Assembly: GCA_038521865.1 (NCBI GenBank)
Contig: JBCBKO010000001.1
Span: forward strand, 372,001 to 436,000
DNA length: 64,000 nucleotides
Reading direction: 5' to 3'
Source: CALBPI01 sp038521865
GTDB lineage: Bacteria > Pseudomonadota > Gammaproteobacteria > Steroidobacterales > Woeseiaceae
Each line of letters opens with the position of its first letter. Positions within the stretch are counted from its first letter, which is position 1. Both the position numbers and the translations under genes were made by a program. This document shows positions 53,464-62,072 of the stretch, piece after piece. A model generated the notes under the pieces. It was not told the origin of the DNA. It saw nothing but the letters and a program-made list of their open reading frames with translations, and did no database searches.

Positions 53464-54398
53464 GTCTCGCTCTCTTTGTGCACGGGGTGCAGTTGCTCAA
53501 ATTTCGCCAACGCCGACTCCGCTCGTTCGTATCCGAATGCGACAATCGACTCGGCACGATCGAACTCCCAGAACTGACAAACATCGCGCGGAACAGAAAT
53601 CGTGATGTCGGGCTTGTAGGCTGCCATTTTCAGTCTCGCGATACCGTTCTGCATGATCTCGATAGTCTGAGTCACTGACTGGGCAAATCCTGGATAGGGT
53701 GACGGTGATTTCTCCGCTGGCTCACGGTTCGGCGTCAGTTTGTCAACGAACTCGCTGATTGCCTGCGAGTATGGGTTCACTTTCGTTGGAGTGGATTTTT
53801 CGGATTCAGGTTCTTTTTCCCGTTCCGCGTCTTGCAAACCCTCGCGTGGTGCATTGAGGTCAACGGCTATAGTCATAGTGCCGGGGTGATTCATCGTCGG
53901 TGCTATAGGAATTGGATTGACGAGACCACCATCAGCCAGGAGTCGGTCTCCGATAGCCAATGGTGACATCAGGGTTGGTATCGCGGTTGAGGCACGTATC
54001 GCATTGAACAACGAACCGGACGATATCCAGACTTCCGATTGTTCTTTCAAGTCTGTCGCTATCGCTGTGAAGCCGATATCGAGCGTTGAGATTTCCGGGT
54101 CGCCAACGAGATCACAGATGGCTTCGATCACCTTGTCGCCCTTGATAATGGAGCCTCGTACAAAAGAGAAATCCAGGAGTCGGAGCATGTCACGGCGTGT
54201 CAGGCTCTTTGCCCAGGCTTCATATTCGTCGAGCTTGCCTGCCGCATAAATCCCGCCAACCAGAGCGCCGATCGATGTGCCGGCAATGTACCCAATGTCG
54301 TAGCCCGCTTCTTCGAGACGTCGGATAATCCCGATATGCGCAAGCCCCCGTGCGCCACCACTACCCAGTGCTAATGCAATCGAAGTCTTCCTTTCCAT
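53460..54398 (-). CDS. patatin-like phospholipase (RssA-like)
   Basis: A 312-aa serine lipase-like protein. The oxyanion loop is GSGGARGLAHIG (12-23), the nucleophile Ser42 is in GTSIGAL and the catalytic Asp in LLADGGLVNPIP. A charged, low-complexity linker (about 205-250) precedes the C-terminal helices. ATG 54398 puts the glycine loop at the N-terminus; the open frame upstream covers the sigma-54 control region and is not coding. Overlaps the SDR by 4 bp. Confidence 0.9.
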   Translation of the reverse strand: MERKTSIALALGSGGARGLAHIGIIRRLEEAGYDIGYIAGTSIGALVGGIYAAGKLDEYEAWAKSLTRRDMLRLLDFSFVRGSIIKGDKVIEAICDLVGDPEISTLDIGFTAIATDLKEQSEVWISSGSLFNAIRASTAIPTLMSPLAIGDRLLADGGLVNPIPIAPTMNHPGTMTIAVDLNAPREGLQDAEREKEPESEKSTPTKVNPYSQAISEFVDKLTPNREPAEKSPSPYPGFAQSVTQTIEIMQNGIARLKMAAYKPDITISVPRDVCQFWEFDRAESIVAFGYERAESALAKFEQLHPVHKESET

Positions 54399-54444
54399 AC
54401 GGCGATTGTGCCGGGAGTGAGATCGTGTGGCTACGCAGCACAAA

Positions 54445-54491
54445 GTGTCCGCAAATGTGTCCGCTGTAAACGAGGCGGACACTAGTGTCCG
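54445..54491. promoter_or_regulatory. cluster of GTGTCCGC repeats, candidate activator-binding sites
   Basis: Four half-sites: GTGTCCGC at 54445-54452 and 54457-54464, GCGGACAC at 54475-54482 and GTGTCCG at 54485-54491. The last two form a perfect 16-bp palindrome (CGGACACTAGTGTCCG, 54476-54491), and the second and third a dyad with a 10-bp spacer. The palindrome centre is about 97 bp upstream of the predicted sigma-54 start site, the usual place for enhancer-binding-protein sites. The natural candidate binder is the Fis-type regulator at 59381. Confidence 0.75.
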
Positions 54492-54526
54492 TGGAAATTC
54501 GTCGAGCGCTAAAAAAATAAACGATA

Positions 54527-54539
54527 AATCAATGATTTG
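54527..54539 (+). promoter_or_regulatory. IHF-binding consensus
   Basis: AATCAA, four bases, TTG matches WATCAA-N4-TTR exactly. It lies in an AT-rich stretch (54510-54545) between the GTGTCCGC repeats and the sigma-54 promoter, where IHF bends DNA in many sigma-54 systems. Confidence 0.65.
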
Positions 54540-54554
54540 AGAATTCTCAGAAGT

Positions 54555-54570
54555 TGGCACAGGCGTTGCA
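54555..54570 (+). promoter_or_regulatory. sigma-54 (-24/-12) promoter of the ABC exporter operon
   Basis: TGGCAC, AGGCG, TTGCA: an exact match to the TGGCAC-N5-TTGCW consensus. The predicted start is about 54581. This excludes the in-frame ATG at 54574 and sets the first gene start at 54598 or 54601. Confidence 0.88.
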
Positions 54571-54597
54571 ATCATGCTCTCGAGACACGGGAGTTTG

Positions 54598-54780
54598 ATG
54601 ATGAGACTGGAACTTCGCACACGACTGATCACTTTGGCCGGCGGCATCGTACTGGCGCTGGCGGAAATCGCGCTGGCAGGCGTCTGGGATCTTGCACAGT
54701 CGCGTGACGTCAGTGATATCGAACCGCACTGCTGCGAAGTTGCCGACGAAAGAACCTTCGTCTCCGGGGGGGAAGGCTAA
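54598..54780 (+). CDS. small signal-peptide-like protein, first gene of the sigma-54 exporter operon
   Basis: 60 residues from ATG 54598 (or 59 from the adjacent ATG 54601), preceded by GGGAG. A basic N-terminus (RLELRTR) and a hydrophobic core (LITLAGGIVLALAEIALAG) look like a signal peptide, with a possible cleavage after ALA; the remaining about 33 residues are acidic and include a Cys-Cys pair (EPHCCEVADE) and a Gly-rich end. The stop overlaps the start of the membrane fusion gene (TAATG). It could be an exported peptide substrate, a membrane anchor or a regulatory peptide. I do not recognise a family. Confidence 0.6.
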   Translation: MMRLELRTRLITLAGGIVLALAEIALAGVWDLAQSRDVSDIEPHCCEVADERTFVSGGEG

Positions 54781-56084
54781 TGGCGCTTCAACCCGTCTCG
54801 GGCAGCAAGGGCGAGGGCATGATGCGAGATACCTCTGCGCAGGATGTGGTCATCGACCCTCGGGGCAAGAAGCCGTTATGGCTTGCCATCGCAGTATTGG
54901 TGGCAGTCGCATTGGCGTTCGTTGTTTGGAAAGTCGGATCGCAATGGGTGCAGAGCGACTTATCCGTGGCGCGCGAGCGACTGCGCACGGGCGCGGTGAC
55001 AGAAGGGGTATTCGTCCGGGATATCCCCATACAGGGCGTCATTGTCGCTGCCGTAAAACCAACGGTGTTTGCACCCTCTGCGGGAAGAGTGACTTTGGCG
55101 GTTGCCGCAGGTGACGTTGTCACAGCGGGCGACGTAGTCGCGACTGTGGAGAGTCCGGAGCTACGAAGCAATCTCGAACAAGCGAAGGCGGAACTCAGCG
55201 CCCAGCGCACCGAGGCCGACCGTGCAGCGATTGAAGGGCGCCAGGTCGATCTTCAGAACCAACAGGCGGTGGATCTTGCGCGCGTCGCGATCACAGCGGC
55301 GCAACGCGAACTGAGACGTGCCGAGGCGTCCTGGGAGTATAAGGTCATTTCGCGCCAGGACCTGGAACAAGCGCAGGACGAGGTCGAGCGCGCTGAGCTC
55401 GAATACGCACATCGTCAGGCAGATGCCGAACTGTATCGTGAGCGTTTCGACTTTGAACAGGCGGCATCTGAACTCACGGTGCGCCAGCAAGCACTTCGAG
55501 TCGCAGAGCTCCAGCGACAATTCGACGAACTGACGGTGCGTGCGCCAGTCACTGGGATTGTCGGCACGGTATCCGTAGAGGATCGTGCTGCCGTGCCCGC
55601 CGACAGCCCGATCTTGAATATTGTTGACCTCACCCAGCTTGAGCTTGAGGTGCCGTTGGCGCAGGGCTATGCAGATGACATCGCAATCGGTATGACCGGT
55701 ACGGTCAGCTATGACGGCGATATTTACGCGGCGATCGTGTCGTCGATTTCGCCCGAAGTTGAAAACAATACCGTTGCGACGCGTCTACGCTTTAGTGATT
55801 TGCAACCGCAGGGATTGCGCCAGAACCAGCGACTCACCGGAAAGATTGAGCTGGATCGCTTATCGAACGCGGTTCAGGTGCCACGCGGTGCCTGGTTCGA
55901 CAGTGAAGCAGGCCGCGCAGCCTACGTCATCGAAGGCGATTTCGCGGTACGTCGTCGAATCGTTGCAGGAGCGGCGAGTGCTCAATCAATACAGATTCTT
56001 GAAGGTCTCGCGCCAGGCGAGTCCGTAGTGCTGTCCAACACCACGGGCTTTGAAGGTCAAGATCGAATTTTGCTCACCCAATAA
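54780..56084 (+). CDS. periplasmic membrane-fusion protein (HlyD/MacA-like)
   Basis: A 434-aa adaptor of a MacAB-type exporter. One membrane helix (about 34-53) anchors it in the inner membrane; the lipoyl halves are split around a long coiled-coil hairpin (about 130-245, rich in Glu/Gln/Ala/Arg), followed by a beta-barrel (LELEVPLAQGYADDIAIG) and membrane-proximal domain (RRRIVAGAAS). It should link the permeases below to an outer-membrane channel, none of which is encoded nearby. Start overlaps the small gene by one base. Confidence 0.88.
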   Translation: MALQPVSGSKGEGMMRDTSAQDVVIDPRGKKPLWLAIAVLVAVALAFVVWKVGSQWVQSDLSVARERLRTGAVTEGVFVRDIPIQGVIVAAVKPTVFAPSAGRVTLAVAAGDVVTAGDVVATVESPELRSNLEQAKAELSAQRTEADRAAIEGRQVDLQNQQAVDLARVAITAAQRELRRAEASWEYKVISRQDLEQAQDEVERAELEYAHRQADAELYRERFDFEQAASELTVRQQALRVAELQRQFDELTVRAPVTGIVGTVSVEDRAAVPADSPILNIVDLTQLELEVPLAQGYADDIAIGMTGTVSYDGDIYAAIVSSISPEVENNTVATRLRFSDLQPQGLRQNQRLTGKIELDRLSNAVQVPRGAWFDSEAGRAAYVIEGDFAVRRRIVAGAASAQSIQILEGLAPGESVVLSNTTGFEGQDRILLTQ

Positions 56085-56109
56085 CCACCCTCATCAGGAG
56101 ACACACAAC

Positions 56110-56829
56110 ATGCTGTCCATGAATTCCATTACCAAGGTCTATCAGGCCGGTGTTATCGAGACGCACGCATTGCGCAGCCTGTCGCTAGAGGTTGAAGCCG
56201 GCGAATTCGTCGCTGTGACGGGTCCATCGGGGTCGGGTAAAACGACATTCCTGAACATCGCCGGGTTGCTGGAAGCGCCTAGCTCAGGCACCTACATTCT
56301 CGATGGCACAGACGTGTCAACGATGCGTGATCGCGCTCGATCAAAAACACGCAACGAGAAAATTGGGTTCATCTTTCAGGGGTTCAACCTGATTCCGGAT
56401 TTGAATATTTTCGATAACGTAGATGTGCCACTTCGCTATCGCGGTTGGTCCGGCAAAGAACGTCGCGAACGTATCGACGAAGCCCTGGATCTCGTCGGTC
56501 TTTCCGCACGCAAGCAACACTTACCGTCGCAGTTGTCGGGTGGCCAACAGCAGCGCGTCGCCATCGCCCGAGCGCTTGCCGGTAATCCGAAACTGTTGCT
56601 GGCCGACGAACCCACGGGGAACCTGGATTCACTGATGGCACGCCAGGTGATGGAGCTGCTTGAGGAAATTAACGCCGCAGGCACGACCATAATCATGGTG
56701 ACGCATGATCCCGAGCTCGCACGTCGAGCAGGGCGCAATGTGCATCTGTTGGATGGTCAGGTATCGGATTTTCAGCCGATTGAGCCTCCCCCTGCGGAGT
56801 CCGATGATGCTGTTGCACAGGTCGCCTGA
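56110..56829 (+). CDS. ABC transporter ATPase (MacB/LolD type)
   Basis: A 239-aa ATPase of the MacB/LolD/FtsE class: Walker A GPSGSGKTT, Q-loop IFQGFNLIP, signature LSGGQQQRVAIARAL, Walker B LLADEPTGNLD and switch His in VTHDPELA. ATG 56110 has AGGAG upstream; the open frame before it lies in the 3' end of the adaptor gene. The ATPase is separate from the permeases, in contrast to fused MacB. Confidence 0.94.
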   Translation: MLSMNSITKVYQAGVIETHALRSLSLEVEAGEFVAVTGPSGSGKTTFLNIAGLLEAPSSGTYILDGTDVSTMRDRARSKTRNEKIGFIFQGFNLIPDLNIFDNVDVPLRYRGWSGKERRERIDEALDLVGLSARKQHLPSQLSGGQQQRVAIARALAGNPKLLLADEPTGNLDSLMARQVMELLEEINAAGTTIIMVTHDPELARRAGRNVHLLDGQVSDFQPIEPPPAESDDAVAQVA

Positions 56830-56840
56830 GGGATATCGAG

Positions 56841-58157
56841 ATGTTTAGCTACTACATCCGTCTTGCTTGGTTATCGCTCAAGCGTAACCCGTTGTTGTCA
56901 TCGCTTATGGTCGGCGCAATAGCGTTAGGCATTGGCGTATCGATGACAACGTTGACCCTGTTCTATGTCATGTCCTCTGATCCATTGCCGTTCAAGAGCG
57001 ATCGTGTGTTCGCGGTCCAGATGGATACTTGGGGACCGGATGAGCCGGCGAATCGAAAGGGTGGTGGATCACCGCCAATCCAGATGACGTACCGAGACGC
57101 TATGGCACTGATGGAGTCGGATATCCCGACACACCAGGCGACCATGTTGCACCGCGGGTTTGCTGTGAGAACGGAAGACGAGGACGTCCGTCTCCAACGT
57201 CTGTCAGCGCGTGCGACTTACAACGGCTTTTTCCCAATGTTTGACGTGCCATTCCTTTTCGGTGGGCCATGGGACGACCGCGCTGACGAGAATGCCGACC
57301 AGGTCGTCATACTGTCGAGAGAAAGTAATGAAAAGTTCTTCGGTGGCCAGAACTCCGTCGGCAACACGATCTTTCTGGACTCTGTTCCGTTCCGCGTGGT
57401 CGGTGTTATCGACTCATGGCAACCGACGCCTGTGTTTTATGATCTGAACAATGGCGCATGGTCTTCGACCGAAGACATGTTCATACCATTCCAAATCCCT
57501 ATTACCTGGGAATACGGTCCACATGGCAGCACCAACTGCTGGAAGCCGGAGAAGGTCGAGAACTACCAGGACTCGCTGCAGAGTGAGTGTGTTTGGGTAC
57601 AGCACTGGGTGCAGTTGGATAGTGCTGAGCAGCGTGAAGCGTTCCATGCGTTCATGGATGGTTATGCAAACTCGCAGAAGGAGTTTGGTCGATTCCAGCG
57701 CCCACTGGATAACCGCACAACAAACGTCATGGACTGGCTGGAGTACATGGAAGTTGTTGGTGACGACAATCGCCTGTTGGTTGTCTTGTCGTTGATGTTC
57801 CTCCTGATCTGTCTTCTCAACACCGTCGGATTGATGCTGGCCAAGTTCCTCAATCGTGCGCCTTTGGTGGGCGTTCGGCGTGCCCTCGGAGCCAGCAAGC
57901 GTGACGTTGCGCTCCAGCACGGGGTTGAGGTCATGTTTATTGGGCTTCTCGGCGGCTTGGGCGGTCTCATTTTGTCGTATCTGGGTCTTCTGGCTGTGCG
58001 CAACTGGTACACGGGCTACGAATATCTGGCCCGATTAAATCCCGAGATGATTGCCACTGCCGTCGTGTTGGCACTGGGTGCAGCTGTGATTGCTGGTTTA
58101 TATCCCACCTGGCACATCACTCGCATTCAGCCTGCGGTTCACCTCAAGACCCAATAA
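56841..58157 (+). CDS. MacB-like ABC permease, subunit 1
   Basis: A 438-aa FtsX/MacB-type permease: N-terminal membrane helix (about 20-42), a large periplasmic MacB_PCD-like domain (about 45-310) and three C-terminal helices (about 313-335, 365-385, 400-425) with the family segment GVRRALGASKRDV. The periplasmic domain has a Cys pair (TNCWKPEK, SECVWVQ) that could form a disulfide. It pairs with the next gene as a heterodimer. Confidence 0.9.
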   Translation: MFSYYIRLAWLSLKRNPLLSSLMVGAIALGIGVSMTTLTLFYVMSSDPLPFKSDRVFAVQMDTWGPDEPANRKGGGSPPIQMTYRDAMALMESDIPTHQATMLHRGFAVRTEDEDVRLQRLSARATYNGFFPMFDVPFLFGGPWDDRADENADQVVILSRESNEKFFGGQNSVGNTIFLDSVPFRVVGVIDSWQPTPVFYDLNNGAWSSTEDMFIPFQIPITWEYGPHGSTNCWKPEKVENYQDSLQSECVWVQHWVQLDSAEQREAFHAFMDGYANSQKEFGRFQRPLDNRTTNVMDWLEYMEVVGDDNRLLVVLSLMFLLICLLNTVGLMLAKFLNRAPLVGVRRALGASKRDVALQHGVEVMFIGLLGGLGGLILSYLGLLAVRNWYTGYEYLARLNPEMIATAVVLALGAAVIAGLYPTWHITRIQPAVHLKTQ

Positions 58158-58171
58158 AAGGAGAAGTTACG

Positions 58172-59368
58172 ATGGAAATCAAACCTATCCTCAGTACGCT
58201 GCTGCGTAATAAGACAGGTGCTGTACTGATCGCGCTGCAAATTGCTTTGACGATGGCGGTCGTTGTAAACGCGGTTGTGGTTATTCAGGATCGCGCTGAG
58301 ACCATCGCGATGCCAACGGGTGTGGATGTCGATCAGTTGATCATGACTCGCGCGTTTACATTCAATGACGAACAAAACGCGAGAGCTGTCATCGACAATG
58401 ATCTCGCCGTGCTGGGTGCGCTTCCCGGTGTGCAGAGCGTGACGAAGATCTCGACTATGCCCTTGAGCAACAGCGGTAGCTCTTCCACATTCAGGGCCAG
58501 TGATGCTGACAACGCGACATCGCTCAATCTTGCGTACTACCAGTCTGATGTTCACGCGCTCAGTACTCTAGGGCTCGAGATCACGCGTGGCCGCTGGTTC
58601 CGTGATGATGAGGTTGCTTACGATACCGACGGCGGCTACGCACCCACTATGGTTGTCCTTTCGGATTACGCGGCCGACACCATGTATCCGGATGAGGACC
58701 CGATTGGTAAGTTCATCTATAACTCGTTGGGTGATGCCGTAGAAGTGATTGGCACCTACGACCAACTGTCGAAGCCTTGGTATGGATGGGGTGATTTTTA
58801 TTCGACGGCAATTTTCCCGATGGTTGATATCAACGCGCCTCTGGTCTTACGCGTCGATTCTGACCAGCGAGACGCGTTGATTCCGATGATTGACGAAGCG
58901 TTGACCGAGATCGATCGTGAGCGTTTGGTAGGCAACACTCGTGCACACACGGACATCGTGGCAAACACCTTTGAGCGTGACGTTGCCATGAATCGGATGT
59001 TGACCGTGGTCATGACATTGGTCGTGATAATTACCGCACTAGGTATTGTTGGTCTTGCCAGTTTCAGCGTCATGCAACGACGCAAGCAAATCGGTACACG
59101 CCGGGCGATCGGCGCACAACGATTCCATATTCTGCGGTACTTCCTGACTGAGAACTGGATGATCACCACGTTTGGCATCGTCTTGGGTCTGGGGTTGACG
59201 TTTGCGCTGAACTCGCTCCTGATCAACGAGTACAATTTGCCGAAGCTCGACCCGATCATGCTGCCATTGGCAGTGCTCGGTCTTTGGGCGGTAGGGTTGC
59301 TCGCGACCATCGGTCCGGCACGTAACGCGGCAGCAGTGGATCCAGCAATAGCAACTCGTAGCATCTGA
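58172..59368 (+). CDS. MacB-like ABC permease, subunit 2
   Basis: A 398-aa paralogue of the preceding gene, with the same layout: membrane helix (about 17-38), periplasmic domain, and three C-terminal helices with QIGTRRAIGAQRFHIL. A strong AAAGGAG precedes ATG 58172. Two different permease subunits imply an asymmetric transporter. Confidence 0.9.
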   Translation: MEIKPILSTLLRNKTGAVLIALQIALTMAVVVNAVVVIQDRAETIAMPTGVDVDQLIMTRAFTFNDEQNARAVIDNDLAVLGALPGVQSVTKISTMPLSNSGSSSTFRASDADNATSLNLAYYQSDVHALSTLGLEITRGRWFRDDEVAYDTDGGYAPTMVVLSDYAADTMYPDEDPIGKFIYNSLGDAVEVIGTYDQLSKPWYGWGDFYSTAIFPMVDINAPLVLRVDSDQRDALIPMIDEALTEIDRERLVGNTRAHTDIVANTFERDVAMNRMLTVVMTLVVIITALGIVGLASFSVMQRRKQIGTRRAIGAQRFHILRYFLTENWMITTFGIVLGLGLTFALNSLLINEYNLPKLDPIMLPLAVLGLWAVGLLATIGPARNAAAVDPAIATRSI

Positions 59369-59380
59369 GAGAACAAGTTA

Positions 59381-60730
59381 ATGACACGTGTGCTCGTCAT
59401 AGACGACAACGAAGGTGTAAGGGAAGCGTTGCGACTTTTGCTGGAGCTTAGCGACTACGAGGTCGGCACGGCTGCGACGCCAAGGGCAGGGTTGGCTGAA
59501 TTGGCGACCAACCCTACCGATCTCGTAATCCAGGACATGAATTTCGAGGAAGAGAAGACGTCGGGCAGTGAGGGCGCGCAACTCTTCGAAGAGATTCGCG
59601 TGAAATACCCGGATATGCCGGTGATTCTCCTGACTGCATGGACCAACCTTGAGATGGCGGTATCGTTGGTCAAACAGGGGGCAGCGGACTACCTCGGCAA
59701 GCCGTGGGACGACAATCGACTCATGACGACAGTTAGAAACCTCGTCGATCTGAGTGCCGCCCGAAGTCGATCGCGTGAGCTTGCCTTGGAGCGGGCAAGA
59801 ACGCGTGCGTCGCTCGAGGCGGATTTTGATCTTCGCGGTATCGTGTACGTGTCCGAAGCCATGCATGAGGTGGTGAGCCTTGCATGTCGGGTGGCCGCGT
59901 CAGACATCAGTGTGCTGGTCACCGGTCCGAATGGCGCGGGAAAGGAGAAGCTTGCAGAAATCGTGCAAGCGAATTCCAGCGTGGCGAGTGGGCCTTTTGT
60001 GCGCGTGAATGCCGGGGGTTTACCCGGTGCGCTCCTCGAGGCTGAGCTATTCGGCGCTGAGCCGGGCGCGTATACGGGCCTCACGAAGACACGAATTGGT
60101 CGCTTTGAGGCTGCTGACGGGGGGACGCTGTTCCTGGATGAGATCGGCAACCTGTCGGCCGAGGGGCAGAATCGTTTGCTACGCGTTCTGCAATCCGGTG
60201 AGTTCGAACGACTCGGCTCTTCGGAGACGCGACGTGTAAAGGTCCGCGTTATCAGCGCAACCAACGCAGATCTCAAAACGGCGATTGCGAGGGGCGACTT
60301 CCGTGAGGATCTCTACTACCGACTCAATGTCATCGAGTTGAAAATTCCGCCGTTGGTCGATCGACCGGGTGATGCGGCAGCGCTGGCAAGCTATTTTCTG
60401 GATGAAGGAAAACGGTTTTCAGCCGCCGCGCTGCGAGTGCTTGAGATGCAAAGCTGGGAGGGCAATGTCCGTGAATTGCAAAACCTTGTAAAACGCGCGG
60501 AAGTGCTATCCAGTGCAGACGTTATAGACACCGATGCACTGGGCCTGCAGAGTAGCGGGCTGTCGAAGAGTCTTCCGGAGCCAAGTGAGGCGGACGTTCG
60601 CGTCGCGCTCCGCAACCATGGGAATGTGGTTGCACGTGCGGCGCGTGAGCTCGGTATGAGTCGGCAGGCACTCTATCGTCGTATGGTCAAGTTCGGGTTG
60701 CATGAGTCCACCAACAGAGACGCAGAATAG
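59381..60730 (+). CDS. sigma-54-dependent response regulator (Fis-type enhancer-binding protein)
   Basis: A 449-aa three-domain activator. The receiver has Asp8-Asp9, phospho-acceptor Asp52 (LVIQDMNF), LLTAW and GKPWDD. The AAA+ domain has Walker A TGPNGAGKE, Walker B GGTLFLDEIGNLS and a variant sigma-54 contact loop: residues 229-234 read GAYTGL instead of GAFTGA. The region after the AAA+ core is shorter than usual. A Fis helix-turn-helix ends the protein (VARAARELGMSRQALYRRM). It probably binds the GTGTCCGC sites at 54445 and thus activates its own operon. Overlaps the kinase gene by 29 bp. Confidence 0.92.
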   Translation: MTRVLVIDDNEGVREALRLLLELSDYEVGTAATPRAGLAELATNPTDLVIQDMNFEEEKTSGSEGAQLFEEIRVKYPDMPVILLTAWTNLEMAVSLVKQGAADYLGKPWDDNRLMTTVRNLVDLSAARSRSRELALERARTRASLEADFDLRGIVYVSEAMHEVVSLACRVAASDISVLVTGPNGAGKEKLAEIVQANSSVASGPFVRVNAGGLPGALLEAELFGAEPGAYTGLTKTRIGRFEAADGGTLFLDEIGNLSAEGQNRLLRVLQSGEFERLGSSETRRVKVRVISATNADLKTAIARGDFREDLYYRLNVIELKIPPLVDRPGDAAALASYFLDEGKRFSAAALRVLEMQSWEGNVRELQNLVKRAEVLSSADVIDTDALGLQSSGLSKSLPEPSEADVRVALRNHGNVVARAARELGMSRQALYRRMVKFGLHESTNRDAE

Positions 60731-62072
60731 CTTTCGATTCAGCCGTCCCGGCAAAATGATCCTGGGATCGACGTTAGTCATGGCGCTGACCATTGGCGTC
60801 GTGTTCATGATTATCCGCTGGACCGAATCATGGACGCTCGCGATCAGCGTTTCGATTCTCCTATCCTTATTTGGTTTTTGGCTGATCACCCGCTGGCTGT
60901 TCGCTGCAGACGATACCCGCATCCAGGCCCTGATCGATAGTGCCGATAGTCTCCGCGATGCGGATTTCAGTTTCACGATTGCCAATCGTCGGGACGATGA
61001 AATCGGAGCTCTGGTCAATGCGTATAACAGCATGGTGTCAACGCTGCGGACCGAGCGGCAGAATCTGCATCAGCGCGAGCTTATGCTCGATACAGTCATT
61101 CAGGCATCCCCGCTTGCTTTGGTGCTGACCAACGAGAATGACCACGTGATTTATGCGAATGGCACGGCACGCCAGTTGTTCGCCAATGGAAAGCGCTTCG
61201 CTGGTCGGAAATTTCTGCAGGAGGTCGTTGGCGATCAGCCGGTTGAACTGCGCGAGGCTCTAGCTGTTGGGCAAGATGCCATGGTTAGCGTGACAGCCGC
61301 GAAGGAGCAAGAACGCTACCATCTCTCGTGCAGCGAATTTACGCTGAACGCCCGTAACCATCGGCTCTTCCTGCTGAAGCGCTTGACCCAGGAGCTGAAT
61401 CGACAGGAAGTTGCAACGTGGAAAAAAGTGATTCGGCTGATTGGTCACGAATTAAATAATTCTTTGGCACCCATTTCGTCGATGGCGCACTCAGCGAAGT
61501 TGCTGTCCTCGCGAGGGGACAGTGTTCGAGTGGAAGAGGTGCTGGAGACGATTGCACAACGAAGCCAGCGCCTGAAAGAGTTTATCGAGAGCTACTCGAA
61601 GTTTGCGAAGCTGCCTTCACCACAGATTCGGACCATCGATTGGGATGCGTTCTTTACGTCGCTAAAGGGATTGCAGCCATTTCAGTACGAACCTCAGAGC
61701 AACGGTCTGACCGGTGTTGGAGATCCGAAACAGCTTGAACAGGTTTTCATTAACCTGTGTAAGAATGCGGTCGAGTCAGAATCGGCGGTGGATGATATTG
61801 TTGTAAGACTGCAGATGCGCGATCAGGGCACGGAGATCGTGGTTGCGGACCGAGGCAAAGGAATGAGTGACGAGGCTCTGGCAAGCGCGCTGTTACCCTT
61901 TTACAGCACCAAGAGAGAGGGCTCGGGTCTTGGTTTGTCACTTGCGCGCGAGATCGTAGATGCACATGCAGGCAACATCAGCCTGCGCAATCGAACGCGC
62001 GGTGGTCTCGCCGTCAGAATTTGGTTGCCCAACACACGCGTTCGCGCAGAGGCTACAAAGGTGTTGCCATAA
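60702..62072 (+). CDS. NtrY-like membrane sensor histidine kinase
   Basis: A 456-aa kinase: two membrane helices close together (about 20-39 and 43-62) with almost no periplasmic loop, HAMP (about 66-120), a PAS domain (about 128-225), the H-box LIGHELNNSLAPI with His249, and a HATPase domain (INLCKNAVES, DRGKGMS, SGLGLSLA). With so small a periplasmic part it probably senses in the membrane or cytoplasm. Its regulator is the overlapping gene upstream; the stop overlaps the next start by one base. Confidence 0.9.
   Translation: MSPPTETQNSFRFSRPGKMILGSTLVMALTIGVVFMIIRWTESWTLAISVSILLSLFGFWLITRWLFAADDTRIQALIDSADSLRDADFSFTIANRRDDEIGALVNAYNSMVSTLRTERQNLHQRELMLDTVIQASPLALVLTNENDHVIYANGTARQLFANGKRFAGRKFLQEVVGDQPVELREALAVGQDAMVSVTAAKEQERYHLSCSEFTLNARNHRLFLLKRLTQELNRQEVATWKKVIRLIGHELNNSLAPISSMAHSAKLLSSRGDSVRVEEVLETIAQRSQRLKEFIESYSKFAKLPSPQIRTIDWDAFFTSLKGLQPFQYEPQSNGLTGVGDPKQLEQVFINLCKNAVESESAVDDIVVRLQMRDQGTEIVVADRGKGMSDEALASALLPFYSTKREGSGLGLSLAREIVDAHAGNISLRNRTRGGLAVRIWLPNTRVRAEATKVLP

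Noticed and set aside
54574..54597. ATG 54574 as the start of the small exporter-operon gene
   Set aside because: It lies upstream of the transcription start predicted from the -24/-12 promoter; ATG 54598/54601 has GGGAG and lies downstream.
54399..54647. N-terminal extension of the patatin gene to 54647
   Set aside because: The extension would translate the sigma-54 control region; homologous sequence begins at ATG 54398.
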